A stretch of 64,000 nt of DNA from a virus, in the IMG/VR virus record IMGVR_UViG_3300028774_000007, positions 79,234-143,233 of that record, one strand, 5' to 3'. A program made the translations under genes and the position numbers. The number at the start of each line of letters is the position of its first letter. The first letter of the stretch is position 1. Under the pieces are notes generated by a model, which ran no database searches, was not told where the DNA came from, and saw only the letters and a list, made by a program, of their open reading frames with translations. Shown here one piece after another: positions 26,348 through 34,389 of this stretch.

Positions 26348-26551
26348 TTATTCTTTAAGTACACCTATTAACATACCAACTAGAAGCCCAATAAGATATA
26401 TGATTAATTGACCAATGCCACCTAATGTAACAAGAAGTGCATCACCTTGTACAATTGCGAGAGTTGCGCATACTGTAAAAAATATAATCTGTAATGCTAT
26501 GGTTATGACAAACACTTTATCTTCAATATCTAAACTTACAAATTTTTTCAT
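26348..26551 (-). CDS. Small membrane protein, 67 residues
   Basis: Two membrane helices (about 12-34 and 42-64), the second glycine-rich. Unknown. About 90 bases of AT-rich spacer without a gene follow it. Confidence 0.6.
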   Translation of the reverse strand: MKKFVSLDIEDKVFVITIALQIIFFTVCATLAIVQGDALLVTLGGIGQLIIYLIGLLVGMLIGVLKE

Positions 26552-26555
26552 TTAT

Positions 26556-26807
26556 TTATTCCTCTAAATCATAGAAAACTTTTTCTAAGACTTCATGCAC
26601 ACAAGTTGAGATGCCACAATTACCAGATTCTTGCATTTCTCCCATTTTATCCCAAAACATTTTATTAGCTATCTCATTTGAATTAAAAAACGATACAACA
26701 GTGTCCCACGCATTATAACCACAAATTAATTGATGAAATTTATGTTCCAATGCGTTTGATTCCACAGAATATATTGGATATGTATTAGTAATATTTTTCA
26801 TTTTCAT
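26556..26807 (-). CDS. Hypothetical protein, 83 residues
   Basis: Starts at ATG 26805-26807, or 26799-26801 given better spacing from AGAGGA. Helical; a short CGISTCVHEVLEKV segment near the end. Unknown. Confidence 0.55.
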   Translation of the reverse strand: MKMKNITNTYPIYSVESNALEHKFHQLICGYNAWDTVVSFFNSNEIANKMFWDKMGEMQESGNCGISTCVHEVLEKVFYDLEE

Positions 26808-26824
26808 ATGTCCTCTTTCTATAT

Positions 26825-26995
26825 TTAATTCCAATATACGAATAAATAATATATGATATATATCCAACCTAAAAAACCATGTAAAATACACCATCCGATA
26901 CTATGCCATTTTGCAAATGAGATAATAGCGGCTATAACATTACCAACACCAATACCACTTGAAACAGTGCCACCATCGTTATTATTACTCGACAT
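26825..26995 (-). CDS. Small membrane protein, 56 residues
   Basis: ATG 26993-26995 behind GAGGTAAAATT. Gly/Asn-rich N-terminus, then two hydrophobic stretches with AKWHSIGWCILHGFLGWIY. Resembles small glycine-start membrane proteins of Firmicute phages; function unknown. Confidence 0.6.
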   Translation of the reverse strand: MSSNNNDGGTVSSGIGVGNVIAAIISFAKWHSIGWCILHGFLGWIYIIYYLFVYWN

Positions 26996-26999
26996 AATT

Positions 27000-27197
27000 T
27001 TACCTCTTTTCTATGATACCCTGTGCATCATCTTCAAAAATTGTTAAATAGTGTTTATTATGGTTAGTTTTAATTATGTAATAACAATAATAATTGCTAT
27101 CTACAAAATTAATACTATAATTACATCCAGATTTAAAGGTAAAATTTCCATTATCTGATTTCATACTACAAAGTAGTTTACATTTATTTTTTCCCAT
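27000..27197 (-). CDS. Hypothetical protein, 65 residues
   Basis: Not recognised. SH3-like beta pattern (CKLLCSMKSDNGNFTFKSG). Overlaps the NADAR gene end by 14 bases. Confidence 0.5.
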   Translation of the reverse strand: MGKNKCKLLCSMKSDNGNFTFKSGCNYSINFVDSNYYCYYIIKTNHNKHYLTIFEDDAQGIIEKR

Positions 27198-27675
27198 TTT
27201 TAAGTTCCTCTCTAATAGCCATTAATCTTGAACAAAATTCTTGACGAGTTAATACAGTTTCGTTCTTCTTATGTTTACCTAATGAATGCGTTAGATTAGC
27301 ATTTCCAGTAGCCAATAAAGCCCTTGCAAAGCCGTTATTCTTAGACAATGAATTATAAGCCCTGTCAAGTAAACCTTGATACTCTTGACTGTCTCTCTTG
27401 TATTCTACACCTTGCCAATATAGCACTTGCTTAGTCCACCAGTTCTTGCCGTATCCCTTTTTCTTTGCCCCAAATCCAACTAGCTTGCAAATTTCTACTT
27501 GCATATCCACGCTTTCATATTTTAGACTTTGTAGCCAACCTTCCATGCTGTTGCACAAAATCCCATCCATATAAAATGGATGGGGTGCAAAATTGGATAA
27601 TGATGCCGCAGGATACGATTTTCCACTACCAATATCCATTTTTATATACCTATTTCTTTCTTTTATAAACCCCAC
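27184..27675 (-). CDS. NADAR-superfamily protein (variant)
   Basis: 163 residues. YPAASLSNFAPHPFYMDGIL, NSMEGWLQSLKYE, a GAKKKGYGKNWW segment and FARALLATGNANLTHSLG keep the NADAR/YbiA order (SNF, E..Q..K, G..AK, TG..L.H..G) but diverge in detail. NADAR domains act on ADP-ribosyl or ribosyl-amino adducts (from ADP-ribosylated nucleic acids or riboflavin intermediates). A second, more canonical copy lies at 29887-30303. Confidence 0.68.
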   Translation of the reverse strand: MGFIKERNRYIKMDIGSGKSYPAASLSNFAPHPFYMDGILCNSMEGWLQSLKYESVDMQVEICKLVGFGAKKKGYGKNWWTKQVLYWQGVEYKRDSQEYQGLLDRAYNSLSKNNGFARALLATGNANLTHSLGKHKKNETVLTRQEFCSRLMAIREELKNGKK

Positions 27676-28811
27676 TGTAATAAGAAATCATTGCTTACAC
27701 ATTTGAAAGATATACCTAAATCGTAATTTCTATATACGTAACCTTCTCTTAACGTATCATAAATATTAGATTTACCAGTTGAAAATGCCATAAGTTCATC
27801 AATCGTGTCTGGCAATATGTATTCAGTCTCAACGATAGGAACAAATTTAATACCATAATTAGAAAACAAATCCTTTGCACTCACGCTATCAATCTTGCCG
27901 TTCTTTTCAGTGATTAAATTAAAAGCATAAAAATCTCTACCCTTGATATGATACTTATTCTTTTGAATTGTTTCGCCAACTGTCTCGCCTTGTAACGTTA
28001 TGTAATCATTATCTTTAATTAATTTTCTTAGAACTGATTCTACATTATATTTTAAAGCCATTTCCCAATACACGTTATCATCGTAAAAACATTTCTTAGA
28101 TGGTGTTGGCTGTGCAACAGAACGAGAACAAATTATAAACTTATACTTCTCTTTTTTGAATATCTTGTATAGTAAACCTTTGTTTGCTTTCTTTAGTGTG
28201 AATGTAGTTGAAGTACCATCCAACTTCTCCGTAACCATGAATGGCTCTTTATTTTTAAGTACACTAGGCATATTCTGTACTCTTTCCTCGTCGGTCTTAA
28301 CAACCCAATAAGGGAACTTATTCGCATTAACCTTTGGTCTTAAAATATGTATCACAATATTCTTAAACCACTGATGTTTGATTAAACGCTTGAACAACTT
28401 ATTCTTAAATAGTTTCTTGTATCTGCCTTGAATCCTTGTTAACAAATCAACCTTTGGCGCTTCGTAATCCTCTTGAATCTTAGTAATACCTAGAATATCT
28501 GTGACATCTTCACCAATCTTATGATTACCATCTAGTAAGATTGATATTGGTAATACTAACCCTTGACTTAACGTATTACGCATTTTCATGCTTTTTACTT
28601 TAAAGCCCTTACCCTCTAGGAACTCAAATTCTGGATTATCAGATGGAACTCTTGAATCAATTTCTATGTAAACACCTAAATCGCCATCTTTAAACTCGTC
28701 TTTTTTAGTAATAACATTCCAACCTAAGACATTGACTTGCTCGATTCTATCAGCACCCATGATTGGTCTGATATTATATACTTTCTCTACGTGTGCTAAT
28801 ACCCTTTCCAT
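27663..28811 (-). CDS. RNA ligase (DraRnl/Rnl5-like)
   Basis: 382 residues. The N-terminal ~110 residues form an OB-like domain (VYNIRPIMGADRIEQVNVLGW); the adenylyltransferase core has motif I TEKLDGT with K196 as AMP-acceptor lysine, motif III IICSRS, a YITLQGETVG segment, motif IV EGYVYR and motif V SFKCVSNDF at the C-terminus. N-terminal OB order is that of Deinococcus DraRnl. Seals 3'-OH/5'-P RNA ends, the step after kinase/phosphatase healing. Seven bases downstream of a SAK-type HAD phosphatase gene. Confidence 0.88.
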   Translation of the reverse strand: MERVLAHVEKVYNIRPIMGADRIEQVNVLGWNVITKKDEFKDGDLGVYIEIDSRVPSDNPEFEFLEGKGFKVKSMKMRNTLSQGLVLPISILLDGNHKIGEDVTDILGITKIQEDYEAPKVDLLTRIQGRYKKLFKNKLFKRLIKHQWFKNIVIHILRPKVNANKFPYWVVKTDEERVQNMPSVLKNKEPFMVTEKLDGTSTTFTLKKANKGLLYKIFKKEKYKFIICSRSVAQPTPSKKCFYDDNVYWEMALKYNVESVLRKLIKDNDYITLQGETVGETIQKNKYHIKGRDFYAFNLITEKNGKIDSVSAKDLFSNYGIKFVPIVETEYILPDTIDELMAFSTGKSNIYDTLREGYVYRNYDLGISFKCVSNDFLLQWGL

Positions 28812-28817
28812 TTTCTA

Positions 28818-29291
28818 TCATCCTTTTTTATTTAATATTTGTATTGCTTTATTTACATCTGTTTCGTTTAGTCCTAAACCATTGTACCAAGACGTTTTAA
28901 CCCAAAATTTATCATATCCATATTTTTCCCAATCAAAATGGTCATCATCAAGTATTACAAATGATTCTATGTTATCGTGATTATCTAACCAATATTTAAT
29001 TTCTTCTTCTCTTTTTCCCGTCGGACTTACATAAGTTGATGACATAATTTCAATATTATATTTCTGTAATATCTTAATAAATTCTTTACAGAAATCCATA
29101 CATTCGTTATAATTAATTGACCAACCATATCTCCAACTTGATGACAATACTATTTTGCAACCAGTAGAATCAATAATATTTTTTAGAAATGGAAGTCTAG
29201 TCTCGTCAATATCATTATACCTATCTTTTCTGTTTTTGAAATAACTCGATGAGTTTAAAACTCCATCTACATCTAAAAATATTATTTTCAT
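28818..29291 (-). CDS. HAD phosphatase of the 'Swiss Army Knife' RNA-repair type
   Basis: 157 residues. FLDVDGVLNS (nucleophile motif), VLSSSWR (motif 2), KREEEIKYWLDNH and VILDDDHFD (motif 4) match the short cap-less HAD_SAK family first described in multidomain RNA repair proteins. Expected role: remove 3'-phosphate or 2',3'-cyclic ends before ligation. It directly precedes the RNA ligase gene. Confidence 0.78.
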   Translation of the reverse strand: MKIIFLDVDGVLNSSSYFKNRKDRYNDIDETRLPFLKNIIDSTGCKIVLSSSWRYGWSINYNECMDFCKEFIKILQKYNIEIMSSTYVSPTGKREEEIKYWLDNHDNIESFVILDDDHFDWEKYGYDKFWVKTSWYNGLGLNETDVNKAIQILNKKG

Positions 29292-29301
29292 TTTTTATTC
29301 C

Positions 29302-29559
29302 TTATAATAATCTTTTAATTTTAGTAATATTAATTGGTTCATGTATTATATACTGCCACCATGCTAATTTTTCTACTAGTTCTGGATGCTTATTTATATC
29401 ATAATTTACTTCCAATAATACACTACCATAACTTAAAGCTATTGACGGCTCTATTGATAAATATGTGAATCTACCATTTTCAGTTATACCAAATAAGTAC
29501 CCATCTTTTTGTATTTGATTCCAATTATTTTCTGATGTACCATGATATAACCATAACAT
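29302..29559 (-). CDS. ADP-ribosyltransferase-like small protein
   Basis: 85 residues. LYHGTSENNWNQIQKDG and FTYLSIEPSIALSYG copy the H-G-T ... Y/S ... A pattern of ART-fold proteins (KptA/Tpt1, DarT-like and phage relatives), but the protein is shorter than a full domain. Could be an NAD-dependent transferase or only an ADP-ribose-binding remnant. It sits between the NADAR and HAD genes. Confidence 0.55.
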   Translation of the reverse strand: MLWLYHGTSENNWNQIQKDGYLFGITENGRFTYLSIEPSIALSYGSVLLEVNYDINKHPELVEKLAWWQYIIHEPINITKIKRLL

Positions 29560-29560
29560 T

Positions 29561-29890
29561 TTATTTTACCTCACAACTTAACAATAACTTCTTATAATTG
29601 TTTTTAGCATATTCATAGGCTTGTCTATAATCAAGTACATCATTATTATAAGAAAATTTATATTTATTCTCTGGACGTTTATTAAATTGTATAATTTCTG
29701 ATAATTCAATCTCATCTAAATCTACAAATTTACAAGTAATATTTTCTATGCTCATTGGAGTATCTAAGACAATATGGTTTTGAATATATATTGCAATATT
29801 AACCCCTACGTAATATGTAATAGAATTAGTATCATTGATATCGAAACTTCTCGGTTCTACAATAATTGGTGTACCTTTATAATGCATCAT
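29561..29890 (-). CDS. Hypothetical protein, 109 residues
   Basis: Not recognised. Beta-rich N-terminus and helical C-terminus (YRQAYEYAKNNYKKLL). Start overlaps the NADAR stop by four bases, implying coupled translation. Confidence 0.5.
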   Translation of the reverse strand: MMHYKGTPIIVEPRSFDINDTNSITYYVGVNIAIYIQNHIVLDTPMSIENITCKFVDLDEIELSEIIQFNKRPENKYKFSYNNDVLDYRQAYEYAKNNYKKLLLSCEVK

Positions 29891-30303
29891 CTTAATTCTT
29901 CTCTTACCCTCATTAGAATCTTTCCTAGCTTGTTCTCACCCACTCCATTGACTGTGCCCCAAATATCATCACCATGCTGATTCCCTTCTTCTAAAGGCTC
30001 ATTCCCCGTAGCTAACAGCAATCGTTTAAGGTCTTCATGTTGTTCAAACTTAGCTTTTACAACTTCATACATAACACTATCTTTGATATTTTCCCAAACA
30101 GGTGTTAGTTTAACGCTTCTACCTCTTGATTTTGCTTTTGACGGTGACATAGTACAGAACTTAATTTTCTGTTCCAACTGTGAACATTTCATAGATTGAA
30201 AAGCCGCTTCGCTATTTTGAAATGTTAGTCCTCTATATGTAACTTCCGTTTCATAGAAATTGCTTAAAAAGAAATACTGACCTCTAAATTCGTTAATTGC
30301 CAT
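29887..30303 (-). CDS. NADAR-domain protein (YbiA-like)
   Basis: 138 residues, full domain. FRGQYFFLSNFYETEV, FQNSEAAFQSMKC, KAKSRGRSVKL, LLLATGNEPLEEGNQHGDDIWG and a C-terminal GVGENKLGKILM segment are the NADAR signature in order. NADAR enzymes hydrolyse N-glycosidic ADP-ribose/ribose adducts; some reverse guanine ADP-ribosylation in DNA. With the macro domain it could protect phage DNA or RNA from ADP-ribosylating defences. Confidence 0.86.
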   Translation of the reverse strand: MAINEFRGQYFFLSNFYETEVTYRGLTFQNSEAAFQSMKCSQLEQKIKFCTMSPSKAKSRGRSVKLTPVWENIKDSVMYEVVKAKFEQHEDLKRLLLATGNEPLEEGNQHGDDIWGTVNGVGENKLGKILMRVREELR

Positions 30304-30325
30304 TTTTAATCATCCGTTCTTTTTT

Positions 30326-30661
30326 TTATAATACTTCATATAATACATCTTGAATTGAATCTAATAATTCAGATTTATCTATTCCGTATTCGTCTAAAAA
30401 TTCTTTTAAATAAGTCCCATGTATCATCTTATCAATAATCATTTCAGAAATATTATCAACATCATATCCACTTATTTCAAAATCTTCTCCTAAACGAACT
30501 TCTTTACCATAATTTTTTCCGCTTAAAATTGAAACAGAATTATTATTATTAACAAATCCTTTAGTCCCTTTTGGGATTATGACTTCTTCGTTTAGAATAG
30601 CCGTATAGGTTATAAAATCTTTTGGAAATATGAATTTTTGTCCATAACTTATTTTAATCAT
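30326..30661 (-). CDS. Hypothetical protein, 111 residues
   Basis: ATG 30659-30661 follows AAGGAG. N-terminal half a small beta barrel (GQKFIFPKDFITYTAIL), C-terminal half helical and acidic. Unknown. Confidence 0.55.
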   Translation of the reverse strand: MIKISYGQKFIFPKDFITYTAILNEEVIIPKGTKGFVNNNNSVSILSGKNYGKEVRLGEDFEISGYDVDNISEMIIDKMIHGTYLKEFLDEYGIDKSELLDSIQDVLYEVL

Positions 30662-30674
30662 TTTTTTTAACTCC

Positions 30675-30926
30675 TTATATATTTGGGAAAATATAATTTG
30701 CAACTTTCATTAAAGCTTTATATAAATCCCCACGGTCATCATATAATTCGTAATTATCATTTACGCGCTTATAAACACACGCTTCATTATTTGCATTGTT
30801 AAAAATCTTGAAATCTTCATCTTTTAAAATAAAATCCATGTGTAAAGTTTTTACTAATATTCTGAAAGCTTCTTCACATTCGATATCTATATTTACAACA
30901 GTTTTACATTTTACATCTACTTGCAT
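30675..30926 (-). CDS. Hypothetical protein, 83 residues
   Basis: Not recognised. Alpha-beta, ending YKALMKVANYIFPNI. Small single-domain protein in the same operon as the phosphoesterase. Confidence 0.5.
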   Translation of the reverse strand: MQVDVKCKTVVNIDIECEEAFRILVKTLHMDFILKDEDFKIFNNANNEACVYKRVNDNYELYDDRGDLYKALMKVANYIFPNI

Positions 30927-30936
30927 AATTATACCT

Positions 30937-31479
30937 TCATTCTGTTACGAATTTTCTGGCATTGTGTGTTAATTCAGTTAATGTTTTAGGCTCAAAATCA
31001 TTAACATCTACCCCTACGTTATAAGCATTCTTGCAATATGCCCACGGGTAGTTATGATAAAATGAAGGGTTATCATGTACATGACCAAATAGGTCAATTG
31101 AATTATGGTAAAACCCATTCCATTCAGCCATAGGGTAATGACATAAAATTACTTTATTATAATTATCTTCAATCTCTTCATATTTCTTAACCCATTTGAA
31201 TAGACTTAAATCAAAATTTCTATCTTTTAGAAATCTATAATCATGGTTTCCCTCAATTAAAAATTTCTTACCTTTAAGACGACTAATAAATTGGTTAGCC
31301 ATTAACCCGTTTCCCCAAACAACATCACCTAAAATATAGACCTCATCACTTGCTAGGATTTTCTGATTCCATTTTAAAATAATAGTCTCGTTCATTTCTT
31401 CAATTGATTTAAAAGGTCTATGACATAAAGTCATAATATTTGCATGATTAAAATGCAAATCGCTTGTATAAAATTTCAT
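30937..31479 (-). CDS. Calcineurin-like metallophosphoesterase
   Basis: 180 residues. DLHFNHANI, LGDVVWG, IEGNHDYR, ILCHYPMAEW and LFGHVHDN are the five metallophosphatase motifs binding two metals. This short phage/bacterial group (YmdB/MPE-like) cleaves phosphodiesters; the substrate is unknown, but 2',3'-cyclic nucleotides would fit the RNA-repair setting. ATG 31477-31479 starts at the conserved MKFYTSDLHF. Confidence 0.82.
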   Translation of the reverse strand: MKFYTSDLHFNHANIMTLCHRPFKSIEEMNETIILKWNQKILASDEVYILGDVVWGNGLMANQFISRLKGKKFLIEGNHDYRFLKDRNFDLSLFKWVKKYEEIEDNYNKVILCHYPMAEWNGFYHNSIDLFGHVHDNPSFYHNYPWAYCKNAYNVGVDVNDFEPKTLTELTHNARKFVTE

Positions 31480-31484
31480 ATGTA

Positions 31485-31703
31485 TTAACCTAACCTTTGT
31501 CCACATTGATTACAATATACATTCATACTTATTTCTGTGTTACCACAATTTGGGCATGAGCATGAATAATTATCATAAATTGGTCTTTTTGCGATATCTC
31601 TTCCAATTGCATTTACTGCGATTTTCATATAATCTTTTGTAAGCATAGCGCCATTTTCAGCCGCATCTTTAAAAAATAATAAAGCTTTCTCATCGTTACT
31701 CAT
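31485..31703 (-). CDS. Zinc-ribbon protein, 72 residues
   Basis: ATG 31701-31703 with AAGGAG. Helical N-terminus, C-terminal zinc ribbon (CPNCGN ... YCNQCGQRLG). A related C-terminal ribbon occurs in the gene at 38058-38375. Confidence 0.65.
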   Translation of the reverse strand: MSNDEKALLFFKDAAENGAMLTKDYMKIAVNAIGRDIAKRPIYDNYSCSCPNCGNTEISMNVYCNQCGQRLG

Positions 31704-31713
31704 TTTGTTCTCC

Positions 31714-32244
31714 TTATGTATTAAGTTTTTTATCTTCAACTATATAATCAACAAGTTCTGGATTAACCCCTTGCCATGAAAGTAAATTTTTTTCCATTTT
31801 AGTTTCAAGAACATCTTCAAAACTATATGTGATATCAAAACCAAATGCTCTCATCACACAACGATAACAACGCTTATTTGGGCAATATGTACCATCGTCA
31901 AATATTTGGCTATCATCCCCGTACTTCCAGAATAATATAGCCGCACCAATACCAGAACTTCTTGAAATTCCCGCATCACAATGAACCAAAATTGTATCAA
32001 CTTCGTTTTCCCAACGCTTTACAAATTCAGCTATTTGATTAGCTTGTTCTTGTGTTATACCACCATTGTCATCTTCAACATCATCAAATTGCCAATGACC
32101 AATAGCCTTAATTTGAGGATTTTTAAAAAATCTATTTGGGGCATCACCATAAGTATGAATTGAAATAATTGCAGTTGTTGGTATATTTTTTAAAGCAGAA
32201 TAAGTTTTTGCCTTGTTCCTAGATAACACAACCACTTCTTTCAT
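31714..32244 (-). CDS. Dual-specificity/tyrosine phosphatase-like protein
   Basis: 176 residues. VHCDAGISRSSGIG is the CX5R phosphatase loop with the Cys and Arg present; the preceding VEDDNGGITQEQANQI may supply the general acid. Phage members of this family dephosphorylate proteins or RNA 5' ends. Overlaps the following zinc-ribbon frame only outside its chosen start. Confidence 0.75.
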   Translation of the reverse strand: MKEVVVLSRNKAKTYSALKNIPTTAIISIHTYGDAPNRFFKNPQIKAIGHWQFDDVEDDNGGITQEQANQIAEFVKRWENEVDTILVHCDAGISRSSGIGAAILFWKYGDDSQIFDDGTYCPNKRCYRCVMRAFGFDITYSFEDVLETKMEKNLLSWQGVNPELVDYIVEDKKLNT

Positions 32245-32258
32245 GGAGCATCACCCCT

Positions 32259-32705
32259 TTATTTTCTATTTTTATCAACAAAACATTCTTTAACAAATAT
32301 AGAATTATGATTTGAAATAATTCCATAGACACAACATCCGTTAAAATCCGTTCTACGATTTATGACCTTATATTTATCGATTTTTGACAAACTTCCAACA
32401 CTTCTTGATACTGGTTCAAGTGAGCATTTAATTGGTTTAATATAAATGTATCCGAGTTTATCATTTTCTTCACATGTATTCGTATGCAGAGGATTATAAT
32501 ATCCATCTGAATAGTACAAATCATCCATAGAATCCAAAGTATATCTATACTCATTATTACTATCATCATGATGGGCTTCTTCATCTGTACTTCTACATAT
32601 AATTCCATCTAAGATTCTATGATGATTATAAATAGATGCTTCAAATGTATTACCTACCCCACCTGTTACATAAACAGGCTCATTATCAAACGTTGATGAT
32701 GGCAT
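32259..32705 (-). CDS. Hypothetical protein, 148 residues
   Basis: Not recognised. Rich in Tyr/Asp/Asn; central EEAHHDDSNNEYRYT. No membrane segment. Two bases upstream of the YqeY gene stop. Confidence 0.5.
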   Translation of the reverse strand: MPSSTFDNEPVYVTGGVGNTFEASIYNHHRILDGIICRSTDEEAHHDDSNNEYRYTLDSMDDLYYSDGYYNPLHTNTCEENDKLGYIYIKPIKCSLEPVSRSVGSLSKIDKYKVINRRTDFNGCCVYGIISNHNSIFVKECFVDKNRK

Positions 32706-32707
32706 AA

Positions 32708-33145
32708 TTATTTCCTTTCGCTAAACACTTTCTTAACTGTCTCTGAAATCAATTTATTGTCAGCCTTACCTTTTAAAAGTGAAAAGTAAGTTTTCATTGC
32801 AGTACCAATGTTATCTCCTGCGGTCTTAGTCACATTGATTCCTTCTGAAATAATTTTATACAGTTCTTGTTCCGTCATTTGAGTAGGTACATAGCTTTGA
32901 AGATAAGCTTTTTTATTTAGGCATGAAGTCTTAATGTCTTCCCTGTTTTCCACAAACTCCAATGTCTCATTAATCTGCTTAATCTCTTTGCTGATAACTT
33001 CAATAATTTCCGCATCAGTCAGTTCCCTTTTCAATTCAATGCTTTTGTTTTTGATATTAGAAAGAACCATTCTGATACATAATTTAATATCAGTGTTGTC
33101 TTCTCTGATTGCCTTGATTAATTCAATTTGTAATTTATTTAACAT
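32708..33145 (-). CDS. GatB/YqeY-domain protein
   Basis: 145 residues, helical throughout. IKLCIRMVLSNIKNKSIELKRELTD at the N-terminus and AGDNIGTAMKTYFSLLKGKADNKLI at the end match YqeY, a tRNA-binding-type domain related to the GatB tail. Its presence in a phage is consistent with tRNA or RNA handling; function otherwise unknown. First gene after the promoter 33178-33206. Confidence 0.8.
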   Translation of the reverse strand: MLNKLQIELIKAIREDNTDIKLCIRMVLSNIKNKSIELKRELTDAEIIEVISKEIKQINETLEFVENREDIKTSCLNKKAYLQSYVPTQMTEQELYKIISEGINVTKTAGDNIGTAMKTYFSLLKGKADNKLISETVKKVFSERK

Positions 33146-33177
33146 TTTTTTTATCTCCTAATTTATTTCTTGTTTAT

Positions 33178-33206
33178 ATTATACATTATTTTTGTTTATT
33201 TGTCAA
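33178..33206 (-). promoter_or_regulatory. Sigma-A type promoter
   Basis: Minus strand TTGACA (33201-33206), 17-base spacer, TATAAT (33178-33183), AATTTAC upstream. Confidence 0.86.
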
Positions 33207-33211
33207 GTAAA

Positions 33212-34042
33212 TTAATAATTTAATTTTTCTTGAAGTTTTTTATTAACCATTTTAATTACTTGGTCTACTCTTTGTTTAGAAACACCATACATATCACCTA
33301 TTACTTTATAAGTAATATCTATATCGTCCTCTTTGCTTTTCAACCAAGTCATATAAATTTTCTGTGTATTATCGCTATATCTGCTAATATTTTTTTTGAT
33401 ATTAGAGACAAGTTCATTTTTGCTTTCTTCATCTTCAATGTCTTTTTCAACATTAGCATTATTATCCACTACACTATTACCTTTAGTTTCAGAAGTTAAC
33501 GGAAATACATCATCCAAACTATCTTGATTTAACATTGTGGCAATATTATTAAAATCAGACCTTGAACATGCAATGTCACAATTTCTGAACATTTCATCGT
33601 ATGACATATCTTTGTTTTTTATAATATAGTTCTTAATCTCAATAGCCTTGCTACATGGACTAATGCTGATATTATCTATGTAGATATCCATGTGCTTTAA
33701 CCTATTCACAATGGCTGTATAACAGTTAGTAGATAGCTTACCTTTAGTCTCATCATATGTTCTTATAGCGTTTAGTAGGGCTTCTGAACCTATTTGATAC
33801 ATATCATCATAATCTTTGTCAACTCTAAAAGCATATTTTTCCCATATTATGGAATTTATCATATCCTTATATTGTGCGTACATTTTAGAGATGCCATCGT
33901 TTGCAGTTTTCAATGTATCATTAAGTTCTTTAATTGCATTAATTCCATTGATATTATTATTGCTAAAGACGACTTCTGGTGCGCTTGCAGTAACTAGATT
34001 TACTCTTGCATTATTATCCAACGGAACGTTAAATTCATTCAT
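33212..34042 (-). CDS. Phage RNA polymerase sigma factor
   Basis: 276 residues. Region 2: DMYQIGSEALLNAIRTYDETKG; region 4 helix-turn-helix: IGDMYGVSKQRVDQVIKMV at the C-terminus. Long Asn-rich N-terminus. It would redirect host polymerase to middle or late phage promoters. The 350-base gene-free region upstream carries palindromic operator-like repeats, suggesting tight control. Confidence 0.82.
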   Translation of the reverse strand: MNEFNVPLDNNARVNLVTASAPEVVFSNNNINGINAIKELNDTLKTANDGISKMYAQYKDMINSIIWEKYAFRVDKDYDDMYQIGSEALLNAIRTYDETKGKLSTNCYTAIVNRLKHMDIYIDNISISPCSKAIEIKNYIIKNKDMSYDEMFRNCDIACSRSDFNNIATMLNQDSLDDVFPLTSETKGNSVVDNNANVEKDIEDEESKNELVSNIKKNISRYSDNTQKIYMTWLKSKEDDIDITYKVIGDMYGVSKQRVDQVIKMVNKKLQEKLNY

Positions 34043-34092
34043 TATATTATCCTCTATATTCTTTATATTTAATATGATTTACTGTGTAGTTC

Positions 34093-34148
34093 ATAAACAT
34101 AGTTTATCAATTAGTTCATAAACGTAGTTTATAAATTCGTTCATAAAC
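34093..34148. promoter_or_regulatory. Operator-like palindromes upstream of the sigma factor
   Basis: Two perfect palindromes, ATAAAC-ATA-GTTTAT (34093-34107) and ATAAAC-GTA-GTTTAT (34118-34132), each preceded by GTTC, plus a third half-site GTTCATAAAC at 34139-34148. Spaced 25 bases apart, about two and a half helical turns. The rest of the gap 34043-34389 is AT-rich with one G-rich run. Confidence 0.6.
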
Positions 34149-34328
34149 TGTTCACAGTATGAGTGAGATGTAATTTTGTAGAGGTTTATTCATTTATTTG
34201 GCATATGCGGTATTGATTTTGCATATAAATAGGATATATGGTAATTTAATTCTTAATTTAATTGATTAATTGCAAATTCAATTTTTTAAAAAAAATAAAA
34301 ATTAAAATTTGACCATATCGTTTTGAAG

Positions 34329-34348
34329 TGTGGGTGGGGGACGGGGGC
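34329..34348 (+). other. G-rich run in AT-rich spacer
   Basis: Three G-tracts (3, 5 and 5 bases) in 17 bases, strikingly G-rich for this genome; could form a quadruplex on the plus strand. It follows a 13-base element (34315-34327) that recurs at 51932-51944. Confidence 0.4.
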
Positions 34349-34389
34349 AAGTATAAAAAAGTGGTCTTATGTAAAAATGAGTATAAAAA

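Noticed and set aside
33816-34121. Plus-strand ORF over the sigma factor gene
   Set aside because: Antisense shadow; the minus-strand sigma factor has clear domains.
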